Positions 60,100-64,000 of a DNA stretch of 64,000 nucleotides are shown here, piece after piece. Every line of letters starts with the position of its first letter. The first letter of the stretch is position 1. Origin of the DNA: Draconibacterium mangrovi (GTDB lineage Bacteria; Bacteroidota; Bacteroidia; Bacteroidales; Prolixibacteraceae); NCBI RefSeq assembly GCF_010586825.1, contig NZ_JAAAGB010000001.1:1612001-1676000 (forward strand). Direction: 5' to 3'. The notes under the pieces were generated by a model that worked only from the letters and a program-made list of their open reading frames with translations, had not been told where the DNA came from and made no database searches. Made by a program: the position numbers and the translations under genes.

Positions 60100-62424
60100 A
60101 TGAAGCATTATTTCTTAACGATTTGGAGTTCGATACGAAAAGCAAAACAAACCAACTTTTTTAATTTAATAGGCTTGTCCGTTTCGTTTGCTGCATTTGT
60201 ATTGTTGTCGATTTATTTGTGGAATGAATTTACTTTCGACCAATACAATAATAATTACAAGCAAGTATACATGCTTGAAATGAATTCGGATGAAAACGGA
60301 GAAAATGAATCGAGTTATTTTCTGCCAAATCCGATGGCCGATTATTTTGCGGAGAACATTCCGGAATTGTCTACGCTTTGTTCGTTTGCCTGGGGAGCCA
60401 ATACTTATTCTTTGCAAAAGGGTGGAGAAGCAAGCGTGAATCTTGCAACCAGGGCAGTTGATTCCACTTTTGCCCGGATGTTCGATTTGCGAATGAAATT
60501 CGGAGACCTGAATACCTTGGCACAAAATGATGGTATTATTCTTTCTGAAACAGGAGCTAAAAGGTTATTCGGGAATGAAAATCCGGTTGGAAAAACCATC
60601 TATGCCAATTTTGAAACGCCTTATATAATTGAAGGAGTATTTTTTGATCTTCCACAAAATAGTTCGTATCACGAATACGATGCTTTTTGCTCTTTCCCAA
60701 CCGCTTCCTGGGCAACCAATTGGTCGGAATACAGTTTTAATCACTATTACCAATTACCCAAAAATGCTTCCGTATCCGAGGTGATATTGAAAATGAATGA
60801 ATCGCAAGGCGTAAAAGATTGGAAAGAAAATTCGACTGAGGATTTTTCCTTTAGTTTGTTACCAATAAAAGAAAAACATTTTAATAAACAATTGGGTAGT
60901 GGGAACCTGCTTTTTACCCGCTCGCTGGTTGTAGTTGCTGTATTACTGCTATTTATGGCCTTTGTTAACTACCTGAATTTTGCCATTGCCAATGCTCCAA
61001 AACAACGTAAAGCAATCAACGTTCGTCAGGTTTTGGGAGAAACGAAAAAGCATTTATTGTTCTTATCCGTTTCAGAGTCGGCATTTATAATTACCCTGGC
61101 GTTTATCGGAAGTATCGTGCTGAGTTCAGTGGTGACTTATTTCTGGCCGGATATTTTTTCGTACGAATTTCATCTGAAAAATTACGTTTGGATTTTTGCC
61201 TTATGCTGGTTATTGGTCGTTCTTTTAGGAGCTCTAATTGCGGTGATACCGTCCCGAATGAATGGAAATATGGCCCCTGCAAGGGCTTTAAGCGGAAATG
61301 TGCCGCAAGGTCAGCAACGTAATTTCACCGGAAAGGTTTTAACGGTTCTGCAATTCGGTATTTCAATTTTTCTGATTATTGGTGTGTTGTTTATTGAAAA
61401 GCAAGTTCGTTTTTTCAAAAACTACGACCTGGGCTTTGATAAAGAAAACATTGTGGTCGTTGATATTCCTCAGTCGATACAAGAACACGAAGATGCGTTT
61501 GTAAGTGAATTAGTAAAGAATGGTAATATTACTGATTATGCTTTTTCTCAATTTGTACCCGGTGGAGTTGGAATGGGCTGGGGGCGCGACATAGATGGTA
61601 AGCGTGTAAGTTTTAAGTGCTGGCCGGTTGACGAGCGCTATATGAATTTTATGGGATTTGAGATTGTAGATGGCAGGGCATTTTCAGAGAATCTTAAGTC
61701 GGACGAAAATAATTTCATAATGAATGAGACTGCCCTAAAAGATTTTGGCTGGGAAACCGAATATTTGGGGAAGCAGATTCCGGGATTTGGCTTTAGCGGT
61801 ACTTTAATTGGTGTTGTAAAAGACATGAAATATGCATCGTTAAGAGAAGAAGTTACACCCCTGGCATTTTGGCTCACTGAAACACGCCACAATAAACTCA
61901 ATGTAAAAATATCAGGGCAAAATGTCTCTAATACAATTGCGCATATTAATGACGTTTATAGCCAATTCGAGAAAAAACGTACGTTTAATTATCGTTTCCT
62001 TGATGAACAGCTAAACAGCATGTACAAAGCTGAGGAGAAACAAGCACAACTCATTTCTATATTTTGTATTATATCAATCATCATTTCGGTTATTGGAGTT
62101 TTAGGATTGGCAATTTTATTGTCAGAATACAGAATAAAAGAAATTGGAATACGAAAAGTGAATGGAGCCAATATCGGCGAAATTATAACGCTGCTAAATA
62201 GTGGTTTTATTAAATCGATTTTAATTGCCTCAATTATTGCTTGCCCACTTGGTTACTACGCCATGAATAAATGGCTCGAAAATTTCGCCTACAAAACTTC
62301 GTTGAGCTGGTGGATATTCGCTTTGGCAGGGTTACTGGCTTTGGGAATTGCCTTGTTAACGGTTAGTTGGCAAAGTTGGCGAGCAGCCACAAGGAACCCT
62401 GTTGAGGCACTCAGGTATGAGTAA
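60100..62424 (+). CDS. MacB/FtsX-like ABC permease 2
   Basis: 774 residues, a clear paralogue of the gene before it (LWNEFTFDQYN vs. LKHELSYDQHF; RKAINVRQVLGETKKHLL; EIGIRKVNGANIGEI). N-terminal membrane anchor, periplasmic domain, central membrane block, second periplasmic domain, terminal FtsX-like helices and the identical C-terminal ending. It starts 42 bp after the first permease. Whether it pairs with the first as a heterodimer or handles another substrate is open. Confidence 0.93.
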   Translation: MKHYFLTIWSSIRKAKQTNFFNLIGLSVSFAAFVLLSIYLWNEFTFDQYNNNYKQVYMLEMNSDENGENESSYFLPNPMADYFAENIPELSTLCSFAWGANTYSLQKGGEASVNLATRAVDSTFARMFDLRMKFGDLNTLAQNDGIILSETGAKRLFGNENPVGKTIYANFETPYIIEGVFFDLPQNSSYHEYDAFCSFPTASWATNWSEYSFNHYYQLPKNASVSEVILKMNESQGVKDWKENSTEDFSFSLLPIKEKHFNKQLGSGNLLFTRSLVVVAVLLLFMAFVNYLNFAIANAPKQRKAINVRQVLGETKKHLLFLSVSESAFIITLAFIGSIVLSSVVTYFWPDIFSYEFHLKNYVWIFALCWLLVVLLGALIAVIPSRMNGNMAPARALSGNVPQGQQRNFTGKVLTVLQFGISIFLIIGVLFIEKQVRFFKNYDLGFDKENIVVVDIPQSIQEHEDAFVSELVKNGNITDYAFSQFVPGGVGMGWGRDIDGKRVSFKCWPVDERYMNFMGFEIVDGRAFSENLKSDENNFIMNETALKDFGWETEYLGKQIPGFGFSGTLIGVVKDMKYASLREEVTPLAFWLTETRHNKLNVKISGQNVSNTIAHINDVYSQFEKKRTFNYRFLDEQLNSMYKAEEKQAQLISIFCIISIIISVIGVLGLAILLSEYRIKEIGIRKVNGANIGEIITLLNSGFIKSILIASIIACPLGYYAMNKWLENFAYKTSLSWWIFALAGLLALGIALLTVSWQSWRAATRNPVEALRYE

Positions 62425-62472
62425 ATCAATTTTGAACATTTGGATGAAGATGTAAATAGAAACCGGAAAACT

Positions 62473-64000
62473 ATGTCAAAACTGAAAATACTATTTAGGA
62501 ACTTACTAAGACGAAAACTGTCAACAACCTTTACTATCGCTAGTTTTATTATCGCCTTTTGCTGTGCCGTTTTGGTCTATCTATACGCAACCGATGAGTT
62601 TGCATTCGATAAGTACAACAGCAAATTTGGGCAAATTTACCGGTTAAATGTTAAATCTACTGACGGTACAGGAACGGTTAACTGTTCTTTCCCGGGAGTT
62701 TTTAGCGACAACCTTGGTCCGGTAAGCGGAATCGGGAATTATGCTCGTTTGCAGATTGGATCCGACGAAAGGTATATCTCTGTCAACAACGAACCGTTCG
62801 TTGAAACAGACATTTTGTACGGCGATCCTGATGTCCTGAAAATTTTCGACTTTCAGTTTTTGGCAGGAAATCCGGATAATGCGCTGGAAGCTCCTTTAAA
62901 CATGATTGTCACCGAGTCGATGGCCAAAAAATATTTCGGTAATGAAAATGCGAAGGGCAAATTCATTCACCTAGACAACCATGATTTTACTATAACCGGG
63001 ATTGTAAAAGATTTACCGCCTCAATCGCATTTTAAAATGAACATGTTAGTGTCAGTTTCAAGCTATAAGGTATTGAACAGCAACTTGCTCACGAAATGGT
63101 ACATGACTGCATTTAACTACTATTTTATGATTCCTGATAACAGTAATATCGGTGGAATCGAAAAGCAATTAGCAGACATTTTTGCCACAGGCCATGAAAT
63201 TGCTAACAATGACCGGAAATTTGAAATGTACCTCGAACCGCTGGGTGACATTCATTTACAATCGGTGGGAACGCGCTGGGATAATGCAATAAAAGGGGAT
63301 TATAAAGTTGTTATCGGATTAATAGTTATAGCTTTTTTGATTTTGGGAATAGCCATTACCAACTATATCAATAATCTTACAGCTACATACCGAAAGAAAA
63401 TAAAGGAAACGGGGATCCGAAAAATTAACGGGGCATCGCGTTTTAAGCTAGCACTTGAGCAGGTAATGGAAACATTCATCCTGCTGGCAGTATCGCTGCT
63501 CGGGGCAATTGTATTGACAATGTTTGTCCTACCTTATATTAATGCATTAGTCGGCAAATCCATTTCTTTTAATTTTTCTTTGGTTGTTTTCCTTGCAATA
63601 CTGCTTCTGGCAACCATTCTGTTTTCTACAGTTTATCCTATTTTGTTCTTTAATTCGTTTAACCCATCGGATGCCATTAAAACCCAAGGAGGAATTTTAA
63701 AACGGAAGAATAAAAAACAGCAACAACGAATCCGTGGTTCGTTTGTCATTTTTCAGTTAGGCATTGCTTCTGTATTAATTGTTGCAAGTATTGTAATCAA
63801 CAATCAGTTGCAACTTATGCTTAATGCCAAAATTGGTTTCGACAAAGAAAATGTACTTATTATAACCAACCCGTATAGTGAAAATATGCAACAACGGTAT
63901 GTGCGGTTTAAATCGGAGGTTTCCAAAATACCATTGGTTAACACAATTGGAGTAACGCAAAATGCTCCTGCAGGTTACGTCAATAATTATTCGCCCGGAA
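62473..64000 (+). CDS. MacB/FtsX-like ABC permease 3 (partial at right edge)
   Basis: The frame is open from ATG 62473 to the last base (509 residues visible). It begins MSKLKILFRNLLRRKLSTTF with a membrane anchor, then YATDEFAFDKYNSKFGQIYRLN, a periplasmic domain, the FtsX block RKKIKETGIRKINGASRFKLALEQVMETFILLAVSLLG, and the start of the second half (SFVIFQLGIASVLIVASIV). It is a third paralogue in tandem; more copies may lie beyond the edge. It is 48 bp after permease 2. Confidence 0.92.
   Translation, partial: MSKLKILFRNLLRRKLSTTFTIASFIIAFCCAVLVYLYATDEFAFDKYNSKFGQIYRLNVKSTDGTGTVNCSFPGVFSDNLGPVSGIGNYARLQIGSDERYISVNNEPFVETDILYGDPDVLKIFDFQFLAGNPDNALEAPLNMIVTESMAKKYFGNENAKGKFIHLDNHDFTITGIVKDLPPQSHFKMNMLVSVSSYKVLNSNLLTKWYMTAFNYYFMIPDNSNIGGIEKQLADIFATGHEIANNDRKFEMYLEPLGDIHLQSVGTRWDNAIKGDYKVVIGLIVIAFLILGIAITNYINNLTATYRKKIKETGIRKINGASRFKLALEQVMETFILLAVSLLGAIVLTMFVLPYINALVGKSISFNFSLVVFLAILLLATILFSTVYPILFFNSFNPSDAIKTQGGILKRKNKKQQQRIRGSFVIFQLGIASVLIVASIVINNQLQLMLNAKIGFDKENVLIITNPYSENMQQRYVRFKSEVSKIPLVNTIGVTQNAPAGYVNNYSPG

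Overview
The window is a 64 kb piece of a Bacteroidota chromosome. The evidence is several SusC/SusD pairs, lipoprotein glycoside hydrolases, a Por (type IX) secretion C-terminal domain, Bacteroidota-type promoters (TAnnTTTG at -7), an ECF sigma/FecR/STN-receptor set and FtsX-like permeases. Gene content fits a Marinilabiliales/Prolixibacteraceae-like marine or plant-matter degrader, but that placement is inference. I saw no rRNA, complete tRNA, CRISPR array, insertion sequence or prophage.

Layout. (1) 1-5.2 kb: end of a fructan-type polysaccharide utilisation locus (PUL): SusC tail, SusD, a GH32-like lipoprotein that has lost its catalytic residues, and an intact GH32. (2) 5.4-23.6 kb, almost all on the minus strand: a complete assimilatory nitrate/nitrite island. 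It holds an ABC uptake system (nrtABCD) with an alginate-export-type porin, a NarK-type transporter, a 1170-residue fusion nitrate reductase (Mo domain + FAD/NAD domain + [2Fe-2S] domain), a rubredoxin fused to a nitrite/sulfite-reductase-like scaffold, NirB, NirD, siroheme methyltransferase, a DUF4202 protein and two FNR-like regulators, each the last gene of its operon. (3) 24-27.6 kb: a TonB receptor, a small cysteine-rich CWC protein and a secreted esterase. (4) 27.9-36 kb: a beta-barrel-like protein, GH43, a Tat-exported Cys protein, a GH27-GH127 operon and a DoxX protein. (5) 36.1-50.6 kb: a second PUL with its own ECF sigma factor and FecR anti-sigma factor, a SusC with an STN signalling domain, SusD, a multidomain GH5, a GH78 and a beta-helix protein. 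(6) 50.7-64 kb: an NtrY-like kinase and NtrC-like sigma-54 activator, divergent from a TolC / membrane-fusion / ABC ATPase / multi-permease export operon that runs off the right edge.

How it works together. The PULs bind and take up oligosaccharides through SusCD and cut them with surface or periplasmic enzymes. In both PULs a strong hairpin follows susD, probably to hold down expression of the enzymes relative to SusCD. The nitrate island moves nitrate through porin, ABC and MFS routes, reduces it to nitrite with NAD(P)H and then to ammonium with NirBD, and makes the siroheme it needs. The export module looks self-regulated: a good sigma-54 promoter and upstream TGTAAA-type palindromes lie directly in front of the TolC gene, next to the activator gene.

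The observations I rate highest are the dead GH32 paralogue, the sigma-54 promoter with upstream palindromes at the export operon, the rubredoxin/siroheme-reductase-like fusion, and a 35-bp operator repeated at exactly the same distance from the -7 box of two neighbouring transcription units.
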